DNA from: a virus
Virus record (IMG/VR): IMGVR_UViG_3300026484_000603
Span: 1-21,099 of that record
DNA length: 21,099 nt
Direction: 5' to 3' (one strand)
The notes under the pieces were generated by a model. The model did no database searches. It was not told the DNA's origin and was given only the letters and a program-made list of their open reading frames with translations. The translations under genes were made by a program, and so were the position numbers. Shown piece after piece: positions 6,662 to 15,596 of the stretch; within the stretch, counting starts at the first letter, position 1; the number at the start of each line of letters is the position of its first letter.

Positions 6662-9600
6662 ATGGATAAAAAATTACAAATACAGATTTTAGCAAACACA
6701 AAACAGGCAGTTGAAGATATTAAGAAGCTTGAAAATGAGATTAAAAAATTCAGTAACGGCGTAAATAAAAGTAATACAAATTTAAAAAAGCAGGAAACAC
6801 AGTTTAATAAAATAGCAAAAGGTATAAGAACTGTTGTAACGGCTTATGCCGGATTTCAAGTTGTTAAGAATATAGTCGGAACAGTTGCGGATTTCGAACA
6901 AAGCTTAGCAAGACTCAGTGCGGTATCTCAGGCAAGCGCAGGACAATTAGAAAGCTTAAAGAAAAAAGCTATGGATCTCGGCGGCTCAACCGAATACACA
7001 AGCTCGCAGGTAGTGCAGGGTATGAATTATTTGGCGATGGCGGGATTTAAAACAAACGACATCCTTAAATCCACGTCGGACGTTTTAAACCTTGCGACGA
7101 TAGGGCAGATGGATTTAGCAAGGGCGTCTGATATAGCGAGTAACGTTTTAAGCGGTTTCGGTATGAAAGCGGACGAGATGAATAAAGTTGTGGATGTTAT
7201 GTCCGTAACAATTACAAACGCAAACACAAATATAGAGCAGCTTGGGCAAGCGATGAAGTTCGCAGCGCCTACCGCACATTCGTTAGGTATAAGTATAGAA
7301 GAAACATCTGCGGCGTTGGGTGTTTTAGGTAATGCGGGATTGCAGGGAACTATTGCCGGGACCAACCTTGCAATGGTAATGACGAGATTAGCAGCGCCTG
7401 TGGGAAGAGCAAAGGAAGCTTTAAAAGAATTGGGTGTAAAAGCATACGACAGCCAAGGGAAATTTGTAGGGCTTAAAAACGTTTTAGAGCAGTTAAACGC
7501 TAAGATGAAAAATATGACGCAGCAGCAAAGAATGGCTTATCTTAAAGATATATTCGGGCAGGAGAGCTTAAAAGCCGTATTAATTTTATTAAGCGAGGTT
7601 GATAAAAGCTATTCAAAATTGCTTGAAAAAAATAAAAAAGCTGCCGGTGTAAGTGCCGAAATGGCTAAAAAAATGAGAGATACGCTTGAAGGTAATTTTA
7701 AAACATTAATGAGCGCATTAGAAAAACTTGCTTTAACGATAGGGCAGCAGTTGTTGCCTGCGTTAACTGAATTTCTAAAACTTTTAACGGCGGGGGTTAG
7801 TGATGTTACAGATTTTTACGAGGCGCATCAGCATTTAATAAATGCGATAATAGAGTTAACTGCGGCATTTTACAGTTTAGCAAAAGCCAAAGCCATTTTG
7901 GATGCGGTCGTGGGCGCGGAGGCAATAGCAAGATATGGAATGCTTAGTGCGGTTGTTTCCATGCTTGTAACAAAGATGAGAATGCTTAAAATCGCGATAA
8001 TGTCGCTGGCGGAGGCACACCCGGTGTTATTAGCGCTTACGGCGGCGATATTGGCTACAAATGCGGCATTTGATGAAATGAGTGACGAAATAAAAGAGCT
8101 TAACAAAGAGACCGATAAATTAATCGCAAATAATAAAGATTTTGAAAATATCATGAAAAAATTGCAAGATGCGATGGTGTTTAAAAACGGTAGAAAAGAA
8201 TTTCAGTTAACGGGCGATGAGATAGACAGATTAAAAAAGAAAACTGAAAAACTTACCGAAACTACAAAAGCGCAGATTAAAGAATTACAGAACAAAATTA
8301 AAGACGGTGATAATGTTTGGGATAAAATGCTCGGGCTTGACAAGACGGATGAATACAAAAGACAGTTAGCAACCCTGCAAGACAGATTAAAAGTTTTGCA
8401 AGCGACAGAAAACAAACTAAAAAACATAAAACCGTTTGAGGGGACGAAAGACAGTGCGGTAAAAGCAAAACAGGCAACAGAAAAACTCACAAAAGAGCAG
8501 AAAAAATATTTAAAAGAACTTGATAAAAAACTTGAAAAAGAGAAAAATACAACAAAAACAATATTAGAATTAAAAAACGAAGAAATAGAAAAAGCAAGGG
8601 CGCTTTTAGGTGAGACTAAATATTTTGAAGAGGCAAAAGCAAAAATAATTGAATATTATAATCTAAAAGAAATAAGACAGTTTAAAGACAAATACAGACA
8701 AAGAGTAGAACAGCATAAAGTAACAATAGAACAGTTAAAAAACAAAGAAAAAGACCTTGCGGATAAAATTGCGGATATACAGACACGCCTTAATGCGAGG
8801 CTTAAACAGCTTGAAACGGATAGATTGAATGCTATTGAGAATATAGAAGACAAAATACACAACCTTAAAATGTCTTCAGCTTCATCTTATACACAGTATA
8901 TAGACAAACAAAAACAGGCGGAAATAAAACTTGCAAAAGCGAAAGAAGCTATAAAAAACGGAGAACTGCAACAAGCTAAAAGATATATGTCGCAATACAA
9001 AAGCATTGTATCATCTATTGCAAATACGGAGATAAAAGAAAAGAAAAAAGTTAAAAAATTTAACTGGGATAAATTTAAATGGGAAGAAAAAGAAATTGAA
9101 ATTATTAGAGTTTCTAAAAAGAAAGCAAATGATGAAGCTATGCGAATGCTTAATAAGCTAAAAAGTGTAACAAACGATTATTATGCAAAAGCAAAGGCGC
9201 AGGAACAGGCAGCGGCACGGGCTAAGATGCAGAACTTAAAAGCCGAGCTTGAAGCGACAAAAGCGCAATTACAGCTTGAAGTGCAAAGACTGAATCTTGA
9301 AAAACAGTTAATCGAAGCATTAACCGGTAAAAAAGTAAATATAGACACAAGTGCAGCGTTACAGAGTATTAAAAATTTAGACACGCAGATTAAACAGTTA
9401 GACGAAAAGCTTAAACAGAAAAAAGACGTTAAAGTCGATACCAATAAAGCAAAAGCGGAACTTAAAAAAGTAGAAAATACAAAAGCAAAAGTTAAAGTAG
9501 AAGCAGACACAAAGCCGGCTCTTGCAGGAGTCCTTGAAATAAAAGACAAAATTACAAAAGAAAAACTCACTTTTAAGTTTTATGCAAACGATAAAGAAGC

Positions 9601-11128
9601 GAACGACAAAGTTAAAAAATTTAACTTAAAAGTAAAAAATCTTAAACCTGTTGTAAAAGTAAAAAGCGATGTTTCACAGGCTTTGCATAAACTTAGCCAA
9701 ATTCCTAAAACAATTACAACTATACATCACATTAAAACGGTTGAAACCCACGCTGCCGGAGGTATTGCGGGATTTAGAAAAGTGCAGGGTAGAATTCCGG
9801 GAGATGATCCGTTAAATTCTGATGACGTCCCGGCACTTTTAACAAGAGGGGAGTTTGTAGTAAAGAGAGATACCGTTAAACATTACGGAGAGGACTTTTT
9901 ATATAGACTTAACAATAAATTACTGCCTAAATTTGCAACAGGCGGACTTGTAGAGATAGGAAGACCGCAGCAGCTTATAACACAATTATCGAATTTGTCA
10001 GGCGGCAGCAGCGGTGGATACGGCGACGGCGATATTATAAGTAAATTAGACGATTATTTAAGCACATTAAAAGAGCTTTTGGAGCATTTTAGAGGCACAA
10101 ATAGACCGGAAAAAGCAGAGATTGAAAGCACAATACAAAAAGTAGAGGACACAAAAAGCAAATACGAAAACGACCAAAAAGCTATAACTGACTATAAAGC
10201 GAGCATAAAAGGCAAAACATTAGACGATGCGGGATATAAAGAATACGAAAGCAAATTAAAAACACTACAAAGCAAACTGAAAACGGATGAAGAAAGCGTT
10301 AAAAAATTAGACGAAACGGTAAATGCATTAGTGCAAAAGATTAACGACTATTTAGCGCAGGTTGATAAATACAAAGATTTAATAAGAAAAAAAATCTCAC
10401 AATCCGGTATAGATGAAAATAAAATACTACCGCCCGATTTTGATTATGTTATGGATTTAGACAGGCTTAAAAATTTTTATAGTAGATTAAATTCTTTAAA
10501 TATTCCCGATAAAGAAGCTATAAAAATAGATTTCCAGAGATTTGCAAAAAACAGCGCGAATAATACGCCGAGATATTTACAAGTCGGGTATTCTTTAATG
10601 AATAATCCGGCTTACCGACCGACTGATTACAACATAATGGCTACACAATTTTTAACTAAATATGGAGTAAACGACAGCTTATTACAATACAGATTTGCAA
10701 ATCTCCTTAAATACAATAAACAGGCAGCGACATTAAGCGATGATAACCTTAATATTTTAATGCAGGATATTTTAAAAGACAAACTACCTAAATTCGCAAC
10801 GGGCGGGCTTATTAAACTTGCGAACGGCGGTAAACTTCCGGGATACGGCGGGGGCGATAGGAATTTAGCACTTTTGGAAGACGGAGAATTTATTGTAAGA
10901 AAAGAAGCGGTTAGTATGTTCGGGACGGATTTGTTTGAAAAGTTAAACAGCTTTAAACTTCCTAAATTTGCTACGGGCGGATATGTAGGGGATTTGCCGA
11001 GTGCAAATAATACAAGCGGCGATACGGTAAATGTTAACTTTAAATTCCCTGACGGAGCGAATTTTGAAATGCAAAGCGATGAAATGACGGCTAAACAGCT
11101 TGCAAGTTATTTTAAAAGGATTATGTGA
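6662..11128 (+). CDS. Tape measure protein (TP901 type)
   Basis: The 1488-residue protein sets tail length and would be packed inside the tail tube. Residues about 70-330 match the TP901 core: FEQSLARLSAVSQASAGQL, STEYTSSQVVQGMNYLAMAG, then QAMKFAAPTAHSLGISIEET. Hydrophobic stretches follow at about 390-475 (including HPVLLALTAAILATNAAF), as expected for a part that can enter the host membrane during DNA delivery. Residues 500-1020 are long Lys/Glu-rich helices and coiled coil. The C-terminal third has Gly-rich repeats with EF(V/I)V(K/R) and three copies of LPKFATGG. It is the largest gene here and directly follows the chaperone pair, whose stop overlaps its GGAG ribosome site. No lytic-enzyme motif was recognised. 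Confidence 0.93.
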   Translation: MDKKLQIQILANTKQAVEDIKKLENEIKKFSNGVNKSNTNLKKQETQFNKIAKGIRTVVTAYAGFQVVKNIVGTVADFEQSLARLSAVSQASAGQLESLKKKAMDLGGSTEYTSSQVVQGMNYLAMAGFKTNDILKSTSDVLNLATIGQMDLARASDIASNVLSGFGMKADEMNKVVDVMSVTITNANTNIEQLGQAMKFAAPTAHSLGISIEETSAALGVLGNAGLQGTIAGTNLAMVMTRLAAPVGRAKEALKELGVKAYDSQGKFVGLKNVLEQLNAKMKNMTQQQRMAYLKDIFGQESLKAVLILLSEVDKSYSKLLEKNKKAAGVSAEMAKKMRDTLEGNFKTLMSALEKLALTIGQQLLPALTEFLKLLTAGVSDVTDFYEAHQHLINAIIELTAAFYSLAKAKAILDAVVGAEAIARYGMLSAVVSMLVTKMRMLKIAIMSLAEAHPVLLALTAAILATNAAFDEMSDEIKELNKETDKLIANNKDFENIMKKLQDAMVFKNGRKEFQLTGDEIDRLKKKTEKLTETTKAQIKELQNKIKDGDNVWDKMLGLDKTDEYKRQLATLQDRLKVLQATENKLKNIKPFEGTKDSAVKAKQATEKLTKEQKKYLKELDKKLEKEKNTTKTILELKNEEIEKARALLGETKYFEEAKAKIIEYYNLKEIRQFKDKYRQRVEQHKVTIEQLKNKEKDLADKIADIQTRLNARLKQLETDRLNAIENIEDKIHNLKMSSASSYTQYIDKQKQAEIKLAKAKEAIKNGELQQAKRYMSQYKSIVSSIANTEIKEKKKVKKFNWDKFKWEEKEIEIIRVSKKKANDEAMRMLNKLKSVTNDYYAKAKAQEQAAARAKMQNLKAELEATKAQLQLEVQRLNLEKQLIEALTGKKVNIDTSAALQSIKNLDTQIKQLDEKLKQKKDVKVDTNKAKAELKKVENTKAKVKVEADTKPALAGVLEIKDKITKEKLTFKFYANDKEANDKVKKFNLKVKNLKPVVKVKSDVSQALHKLSQIPKTITTIHHIKTVETHAAGGIAGFRKVQGRIPGDDPLNSDDVPALLTRGEFVVKRDTVKHYGEDFLYRLNNKLLPKFATGGLVEIGRPQQLITQLSNLSGGSSGGYGDGDIISKLDDYLSTLKELLEHFRGTNRPEKAEIESTIQKVEDTKSKYENDQKAITDYKASIKGKTLDDAGYKEYESKLKTLQSKLKTDEESVKKLDETVNALVQKINDYLAQVDKYKDLIRKKISQSGIDENKILPPDFDYVMDLDRLKNFYSRLNSLNIPDKEAIKIDFQRFAKNSANNTPRYLQVGYSLMNNPAYRPTDYNIMATQFLTKYGVNDSLLQYRFANLLKYNKQAATLSDDNLNILMQDILKDKLPKFATGGLIKLANGGKLPGYGGGDRNLALLEDGEFIVRKEAVSMFGTDLFEKLNSFKLPKFATGGYVGDLPSANNTSGDTVNVNFKFPDGANFEMQSDEMTAKQLASYFKRIM
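9923..10981 (+). repeat. Three LPKFATGG repeats in the tape measure C-terminal region
   Basis: LPKFATGG is encoded at 9923-9946, 10784-10807 and 10958-10981 (residues 1088, 1375 and 1433) with synonymous differences. The first and third copies are preceded by a longer shared pattern: a Gly-rich turn, a D-x-x-x-ALL segment, GEF(V/I)V(K/R), then a helix ending in L-x-x-L-N. Similar Gly-rich modules are common near the ends of tape measure proteins. Confidence 0.8.
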
Positions 11129-11505
11129 TGATTAGAATAAAAAAAATCGGCGGAATTGAGCTTAACAACCCCCTTTATGTGCTTGAAAGTTTTGAAATAA
11201 AAAACGTCAAGGCGGTCAGTTTCAATACGCTTGGCGGCTCCAAAATTGTATATGAAAGCATAAGACGGGATAATGCAAACAATATAACATTAGACAGTAT
11301 GGAAAACGGCTGGTTAAGGCTTGAGACTTTACAAAAAATAATAAATTTAGCAAATGAGTTGAGTTTAACGGTTGAATTGACGACAACGGATAACAGCACG
11401 GTTAAGGCGAGATTCAGACTTGAAGAAAAAGAGGTTGTAAAAGCCGAGATGTTGTATGAGGGAAGCGAGTGGTATAAAGTTACGATTAAAATGGCTTATG
11501 CTTAG
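11128..11505 (+). CDS. Putative tail-tip protein (distal-tail position)
   Basis: A 125-residue protein starting at the ATG that overlaps the tape measure stop (TGATG); a GTG one codon earlier is possible. The first half is beta-rich (KKIGGIELNNPLYVLESFEI). A helix follows (LRLETLQKIINLANELSLTV), then more strands ending YKVTIKMAYA. The gene immediately after the tape measure usually encodes the distal tail or baseplate-starting protein. Here the protein is shorter than most Dit proteins, so only a tail-tip role is inferred. A gap with a candidate late promoter follows. Confidence 0.45.
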   Translation: MIRIKKIGGIELNNPLYVLESFEIKNVKAVSFNTLGGSKIVYESIRRDNANNITLDSMENGWLRLETLQKIINLANELSLTVELTTTDNSTVKARFRLEEKEVVKAEMLYEGSEWYKVTIKMAYA

Positions 11506-11506
11506 A

Positions 11507-11541
11507 TTTTGGAAAAAAACGAAAAACAAAAAGAATAAAAT
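11507..11541 (+). promoter_or_regulatory. Candidate late promoter before the tail-tip genes
   Basis: TTTTGGAAAAAAACG (11507-11521) is followed by TAAAAT (11536-11541), which starts 24 bases after the first G of GG. The stretch down to AAAAAAGGC before the start codon is about 80 percent identical to the leftward promoter region at 3744-3689. Confidence 0.48.
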
Positions 11542-11559
11542 AAACAAAAAAGGCTGAAA

Positions 11560-12225
11560 ATGGCGGATTTAGAATTTTATAAGAGTTTAAAGATAGACGA
11601 ATTTGACCCTTCTAATAACGGTGATGACATTGACACAAACGCACTTATTGAGAGTGGAATTTTAAACAATTTGCTTTTGCCTGTAAGACCTTATACTGCC
11701 GAAGTTGGGGGTGAAAGGTATTTTAAGTTTTTTATAAAGGCAACGGTTGATGTTATAACATTAGGGCTTGATATTGCTTCGTTTACGACTTCGCCTACGG
11801 AAGAAGTATATCTTTTTGAAGCAGGAAGCAATACTGAACTTGAAAGTGATTTAGATAAAAACAATTTAAGGGTATATGGGGGGTTTTTAGTAACTAACTA
11901 TGACAAAGATAATAAAAAAGTTACGGCAGACAGAGATATAAGTGGTTTTGTAAAAGCCGGAGACACTGTTACTTTTTATAATGCGGATAATACAAAATTG
12001 GTAAGCTGGACAGTGGACACGGTTAGCGGTGCAGATATAACATTTACGGAAGTAAGCTCGGATGATGTTAGCAATTTAAAAGCAAGTTCCACTATTTACA
12101 TTGATGCTTTAAACGCAAATGAGTATAAAGGATTTTGGGTAAAAGAAGTGGTGTCGCCTTTTACAGAGGCAATGGAAGACCCTGCGAATGAATTTGTTTT
12201 AAACATTTGGTATGACTTAAAGTGA
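11560..12225 (+). CDS. Phage tail structural protein, beta-rich, function unassigned
   Basis: A 221-residue acidic protein with no signal peptide or membrane segment. Residues 20-65 (DIDTNALIESGILNNLLLPV and then ERYFKFFIKATVDV) and the beta-rich remainder, with AGDTVTFYNADNTKLVSWTV and a final EFVLNIWYDLK, resemble beta-sandwich proteins found among tail genes of many phages. Those proteins have no settled biochemical role. The gene begins a cluster of tail-tip genes after a candidate promoter. An AAAAAAGGC segment precedes the ATG and is the likely ribosome site. Confidence 0.45.
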   Translation: MADLEFYKSLKIDEFDPSNNGDDIDTNALIESGILNNLLLPVRPYTAEVGGERYFKFFIKATVDVITLGLDIASFTTSPTEEVYLFEAGSNTELESDLDKNNLRVYGGFLVTNYDKDNKKVTADRDISGFVKAGDTVTFYNADNTKLVSWTVDTVSGADITFTEVSSDDVSNLKASSTIYIDALNANEYKGFWVKEVVSPFTEAMEDPANEFVLNIWYDLK

Positions 12226-12229
12226 GACT

Positions 12230-12700
12230 ATGAGCAATAATATAAGTCTTTCTATACAGAATGAGATAAAAAATTATGATAATAAACCGTGTTGTGTAAA
12301 AAATAAAATAAGAAAAGAATACAATAATATAAATTCACCTATCGAATATCTTAACAACAGTGATTTTGCGTTAAATTCCGATATTAACGACGGATTTAAA
12401 TATACTACAAATGAGGGAAATGGAGAAATTGTTAAAATTATAAAAAATAACGTTTCTTTTATGAATGAAATATTAAAATATAAAAATATGAATAAAAATT
12501 TATATGAAGAGATAAAAAACTTTACAAAAAATATAAATTTGTTATCAAGGGGCATTATTGATGTCTATAATAATAAAAATACACAGTTTGATTTTAACAT
12601 AAACAAATATAAATACAACAATATTTACTATTTCGAAAGAATTGCTTACGATTTAAAAACCCCTCCTATTCGAGTGATATTTAAAAATTTTGAGGACTGA
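12230..12700 (+). CDS. Unknown protein, Asn/Lys-rich, in tail cluster
   Basis: I do not recognise this 156-residue protein. It is unusually rich in Asn, Lys, Ile and Tyr, with low-complexity runs such as KYKNMNKNLYEEIKNF, and its DNA is markedly more AT-rich than its neighbours. It starts four bases after the previous stop and its stop overlaps the next start (TGATG), so it belongs to the same transcript. The composition suggests recent acquisition or loose constraint. A tail accessory role is only a guess from position. Confidence 0.5.
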   Translation: MSNNISLSIQNEIKNYDNKPCCVKNKIRKEYNNINSPIEYLNNSDFALNSDINDGFKYTTNEGNGEIVKIIKNNVSFMNEILKYKNMNKNLYEEIKNFTKNINLLSRGIIDVYNNKNTQFDFNINKYKYNNIYYFERIAYDLKTPPIRVIFKNFED

Positions 12701-14127
12701 TGATGGAAGTATATTTAAGCGTATATTTTACAGACCATTTAGGGCAGAAAGAGAAAATAGACGATAAGATAGCGTCTGTTCAAGACGGGATATTTGATAT
12801 AAATATTCATAAAATTTATAATTCTTTAACTTTTGTAGTGCAAGATTTATATATAGCTCCCGAAATTATAGGAGATTTAATCGAGCGGGTAGAGATTAGA
12901 TATAAGGTTGATAACGGCGATGAAGTGATTGAAAAATTTGTAATTGACAGCGTTGATTATTTAAAAGACAATAATATAAAAGTTTACTGCAAAAGCAGGA
13001 CAATAAAATATACCTACAAATACATAGGCAATTTAAATAAAACGATACAGACAAACTCAATTAAGGGCTTGATTGCTACATTGCTGCCTGATGTAATAAT
13101 TAACAGTGAGAATTTAACCGACATTCCTTTATTGTTTGATTATGAAATAAAAAATAAAAGTATCGAAGAAGTTATTGAGGATATATGCAAAATTACGGGG
13201 TTTGATTATTATTTTTACAGGGGCGTTTTGTATTTTGGAGATAAAAAAAGGATAAATAAAGACGACACGGCGGTTAGGAAATTTAGTGAATTAACCGATA
13301 TTATCGATTTTAGCACATCTACAAACAAAGACGAAAAAAAGATTAACAAAATCTACATAAATAAAAAAGACGATAAAGTCTTTACGGCAAAACCCATTAT
13401 TGCACTTGAAATAAAAGACTCTCCGCAATGTTGTAGTCCCGATAATGTAATTATTTATACTGACGATGACGGAAATACCTACAAAATCAATCCCGTAAAT
13501 GCCTTTTTTATTATTTATTATTCGCCTACAATACAGGCGCCTAATTGTAATGTCGCTTATGAAACGGGGGAAAAGATTTTAATTGAAGATTACAAACTAA
13601 ACAACGACGAATATGTAGAACTCACGGGCGGTATTGAGGAAATTATAGCGATTGAGGGGGTGGAAAATTACAGCTTTGAGACGGGATATAATTTATTGGT
13701 ATTTGATAAGGTAGAAAAAGGAGAACTTAAAATCACCTACAAAACAAAAGTCTTGCACGGAACGATAGGGCATTCGAAATATCCTAAAAATGTAAATTTC
13801 TTAATAACTCACTTTAATCAAAAAATTGACTATACGCACAAAATAGAGCTTAACGGATACTATCCTGTGCCTTATAATTTTACGCTTAACCTAATGAGAG
13901 ACTGGGGGATTGATTACGGCGAGGCGATAAATAAAAGCATAACAATTTCGAGAAAAGATGGCGATGCTTTTGCGGTTATGGGGACTTACACAAGCAATGC
14001 ATTCGGGGAGCTGGAATTTAACATAAGCGAATATAATACCTATAAATTTGAAATGGAAGAGCAGGAGCCTTTATATTTAGACTGGTATGCAAACAAAAAG
14101 CAGATTTATATGAATGAGGTGCAATAA
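12700..14127 (+). CDS. Tail hub / tip protein (gp27-gpD-like)
   Basis: A 475-residue protein. The first 230 residues follow the tail-hub plan: an N-terminal beta region with VEIRYKVDNGDEVIEKFVID and then VDYLKDNNIKVYCKSRT. The helical motif SIEEVIEDICKITGFDYYFY follows at about 153-172, then a strand with VLYFGDK. This motif order is typical of gp27/gpD-like hub proteins that close the tail tube. The C-terminal 100 residues look like an Ig- or transthyretin-like sandwich (SITISRKDGDAF, GTYTSNAFGELEF). Translation may start at the first or second of two adjacent ATGs. A later 117-residue gene looks like a separate piece of the same hub system. Confidence 0.62.
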   Translation: MMEVYLSVYFTDHLGQKEKIDDKIASVQDGIFDINIHKIYNSLTFVVQDLYIAPEIIGDLIERVEIRYKVDNGDEVIEKFVIDSVDYLKDNNIKVYCKSRTIKYTYKYIGNLNKTIQTNSIKGLIATLLPDVIINSENLTDIPLLFDYEIKNKSIEEVIEDICKITGFDYYFYRGVLYFGDKKRINKDDTAVRKFSELTDIIDFSTSTNKDEKKINKIYINKKDDKVFTAKPIIALEIKDSPQCCSPDNVIIYTDDDGNTYKINPVNAFFIIYYSPTIQAPNCNVAYETGEKILIEDYKLNNDEYVELTGGIEEIIAIEGVENYSFETGYNLLVFDKVEKGELKITYKTKVLHGTIGHSKYPKNVNFLITHFNQKIDYTHKIELNGYYPVPYNFTLNLMRDWGIDYGEAINKSITISRKDGDAFAVMGTYTSNAFGELEFNISEYNTYKFEMEEQEPLYLDWYANKKQIYMNEVQ

Positions 14128-14816
14128 TGGGAAAAGTAACAGAAATCAAAAAAGCAAACGGCGAGATTATGAGGATAATTGACGGGGAGTATGTAATAGG
14201 AGCAAGCAGCGGGTGTTTTAGCTCACCAAAGCCTTGTAGGAAGATAATAAACGGGGAGTATGTAATAAATAAATGTTTTGACTGTATTACACTTGAAAGT
14301 TTAGATTGTTTTATAAACATAACTACAAGAGAACAGTTTAAAGAAGTTATTGATTTCGGATTATGGCCCCGCACACAGAATGAAGTTACACTTATAGAAA
14401 CTTTTGATTTTTTTGACAGAATAACATTGCACGAAAATAGAATCTTAGGCGCTAACAGTGTTTTATTTGCTAAACTAAATTGTTTTATAACGCTAAAAGA
14501 AAATAAAGAGGTAGATTTTTGTGATATTGATGAGCCCGGAATTACATATCCTTATCACAATTTAATAAAAAATAATACAGTTTTAACGTTTGGACGGTTT
14601 GATTGGTATGAACCTTTAAAAACAGACGGAAGTGCAATAATAAGTAATAATAGCACAATGCACGAAATAAAACCATCTAATTATCTTGCAATTTTTACAA
14701 CAAAGCCTATTTTACCGGGCGATTATTATATATATATAAATTACAATGGTGTTATAGACATTGCATTAAAAAACAGCACAAATGAAACACTTTATATTTT
14801 AGATTTAGGAAGTTAA
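14127..14816 (+). CDS. Unknown tail-cluster protein with a duplicated N-terminal module
   Basis: The 229-residue protein is not recognised. Its N-terminus repeats a short module 23 residues apart (RIIDGEYVI and KIINGEYVI), each followed by a Cys-containing segment. The first 55 residues contain four Cys. The rest is aromatic and beta-rich (FWITL-like strands, RFDWYEPL, GDYYIYINYNGVIDIALKN). It starts inside the hub gene's last codons and ends two bases before the next gene, so it is co-transcribed and probably co-translated. It lies between two hub-like genes, suggesting a tail-tip accessory or adhesin part, but the function is unknown. Confidence 0.5.
   Translation: MGKVTEIKKANGEIMRIIDGEYVIGASSGCFSSPKPCRKIINGEYVINKCFDCITLESLDCFINITTREQFKEVIDFGLWPRTQNEVTLIETFDFFDRITLHENRILGANSVLFAKLNCFITLKENKEVDFCDIDEPGITYPYHNLIKNNTVLTFGRFDWYEPLKTDGSAIISNNSTMHEIKPSNYLAIFTTKPILPGDYYIYINYNGVIDIALKNSTNETLYILDLGS
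14172..14267 (+). repeat. Duplicated 27-base segment, 69 bases apart
   Basis: Bases 14172-14198 and 14241-14267 agree at 24 of 27 positions, sharing an uninterrupted ACGGGGAGTATGTAATA. Both copies are in frame and encode nearly the same nine residues. The identity extends to silent positions, so the duplication is recent or maintained. Confidence 0.88.
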
Positions 14817-14817
14817 A

Positions 14818-15171
14818 ATGCTAATAAAATCAAATCAAATTCAGGAAAATAAAACCCCTCTATATACTGGTGTATTTGAAATTGGCCGAAAAGGTGAGAG
14901 CAAAGAGATAACGGATAATTTTATAACAAATGAAACTATTGCTGCATTAAGAGCGACATCCGAATTTTTAGAAAATGGATACAATAAACAGGAAGTGGAG
15001 TTTAGCACTTATTTTGCACCTTTAAAGATTAACAACATTATCGAAGTTTATGCCCCGACTTACAGAATACCGAAAGACCTTACAAAAACAAGGTTTATCG
15101 TTAAAAAGATAACGCATTATTTCAAAGACGGGGTTATTAAAACGAAAATAAAGGCGGTGCGATATGATTAA
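14818..15171 (+). CDS. Small tail hub-related protein (C-terminal hub-like domain)
   Basis: The 117-residue protein resembles the C-terminal part of larger tail hub proteins: LKINNIIEVYAPTYRIP, then FIVKKITHYFKDG and a closing IKAVRYD. In such proteins this domain is normally fused to the hub body. Here it follows the 475-residue hub gene but is separated from it by the 229-residue gene, so the hub seems to be built from separate chains. It starts two bases after the previous stop. The role is inferred from motif resemblance and position. Confidence 0.45.
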   Translation: MLIKSNQIQENKTPLYTGVFEIGRKGESKEITDNFITNETIAALRATSEFLENGYNKQEVEFSTYFAPLKINNIIEVYAPTYRIPKDLTKTRFIVKKITHYFKDGVIKTKIKAVRYD

Positions 15172-15295
15172 AGAGTTTAACAGACTGATTGAAAAACAGA
15201 TAAGAAAATCGCAGAAAACAAATGAATATAAAAAAATAGTTAAAATCAAAGAACAAAATATGCAAACAATTAAATTAAAAAGCCTCTCTTTCTAA
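15164..15295 (+). CDS. Small basic protein, 43 aa, unknown
   Basis: An ATG at 15164 overlaps the previous gene by eight bases and opens a 43-codon frame ending TAA at 15293-15295. The product is strongly basic and helical (MIKEFNRLIEKQIRKSQKTN at the start, KLKSLSF at the end). A GGCGG ribosome-like site lies 6-7 bases before the ATG, and the frame fills the space before the next promoter region. I cannot assign a function. Confidence 0.5.
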   Translation: MIKEFNRLIEKQIRKSQKTNEYKKIVKIKEQNMQTIKLKSLSF

Positions 15296-15331
15296 TTTTT
15301 CCCAAAAAACAATCTTTTAATCCTTTATTAT
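15296..15331 (+). promoter_or_regulatory. Candidate late promoter before the fibre genes
   Basis: TTTTTCCCAAAAAACA (15296-15311) is followed by TATTAT (15326-15331), 24 bases after the second C of CCC. Around 28 of the first 37 bases match the region starting at 3731, with the -10-like hexamer at the same offset of 30. The next start codon is the GTG at 15353, after AAAAAAAGGCTT. Confidence 0.5.
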
Positions 15332-15352
15332 TTAAATAAAAAAAGGCTTACT

Positions 15353-15595
15353 GTGGCGACAAGAAATATAAAAGTTACAAACACTTGGCAAAAAGTCGGA
15401 AACGGAGAAGTGGTTGTAATACAAAACAGAGGACTTGAATATGTAGAAGTGGCGATCGTGAAAAACGGGGAAACGCCGGAATCGGGGTTTATGTTGGGTA
15501 ATTATGAAGTTTTTAGTTATTCGGGTGGAGATGAAGTGTGGGTAAAGTGCGTAAGAGGAAGCACAAATATTATTATAGACAATGTGGGGGTTTAA
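15353..15595 (+). CDS. Small beta-rich tail-associated protein, GTG start
   Basis: This 80-residue protein is all-beta in appearance (VTNTWQKVGNGEVVVIQNRG, YVEVAIVKNGETP, a final NIIIDNVGV). It starts at GTG preceded by AAGGCTT. It resembles short structural proteins that precede fibre genes in several phages, though I know no exact function. It is the first gene after a candidate late promoter, and the following fibre gene starts one base after its stop. Confidence 0.45.
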   Translation: MATRNIKVTNTWQKVGNGEVVVIQNRGLEYVEVAIVKNGETPESGFMLGNYEVFSYSGGDEVWVKCVRGSTNIIIDNVGV

Positions 15596-15596
15596 A

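Noticed and set aside
7027-9570. Several long open frames antisense to the tape measure gene
   Set aside because: They mirror the strongly biased sense codons, lack ribosome sites and have low-complexity Ser/Leu/Phe products; they are shadows.
15279-15350. Inverted AAGCCT / AGGCTT pair flanking the gap before 15353
   Set aside because: Only six pairs with about 60 bases between them, and the right copy is part of the ribosome-site region; not a convincing hairpin.
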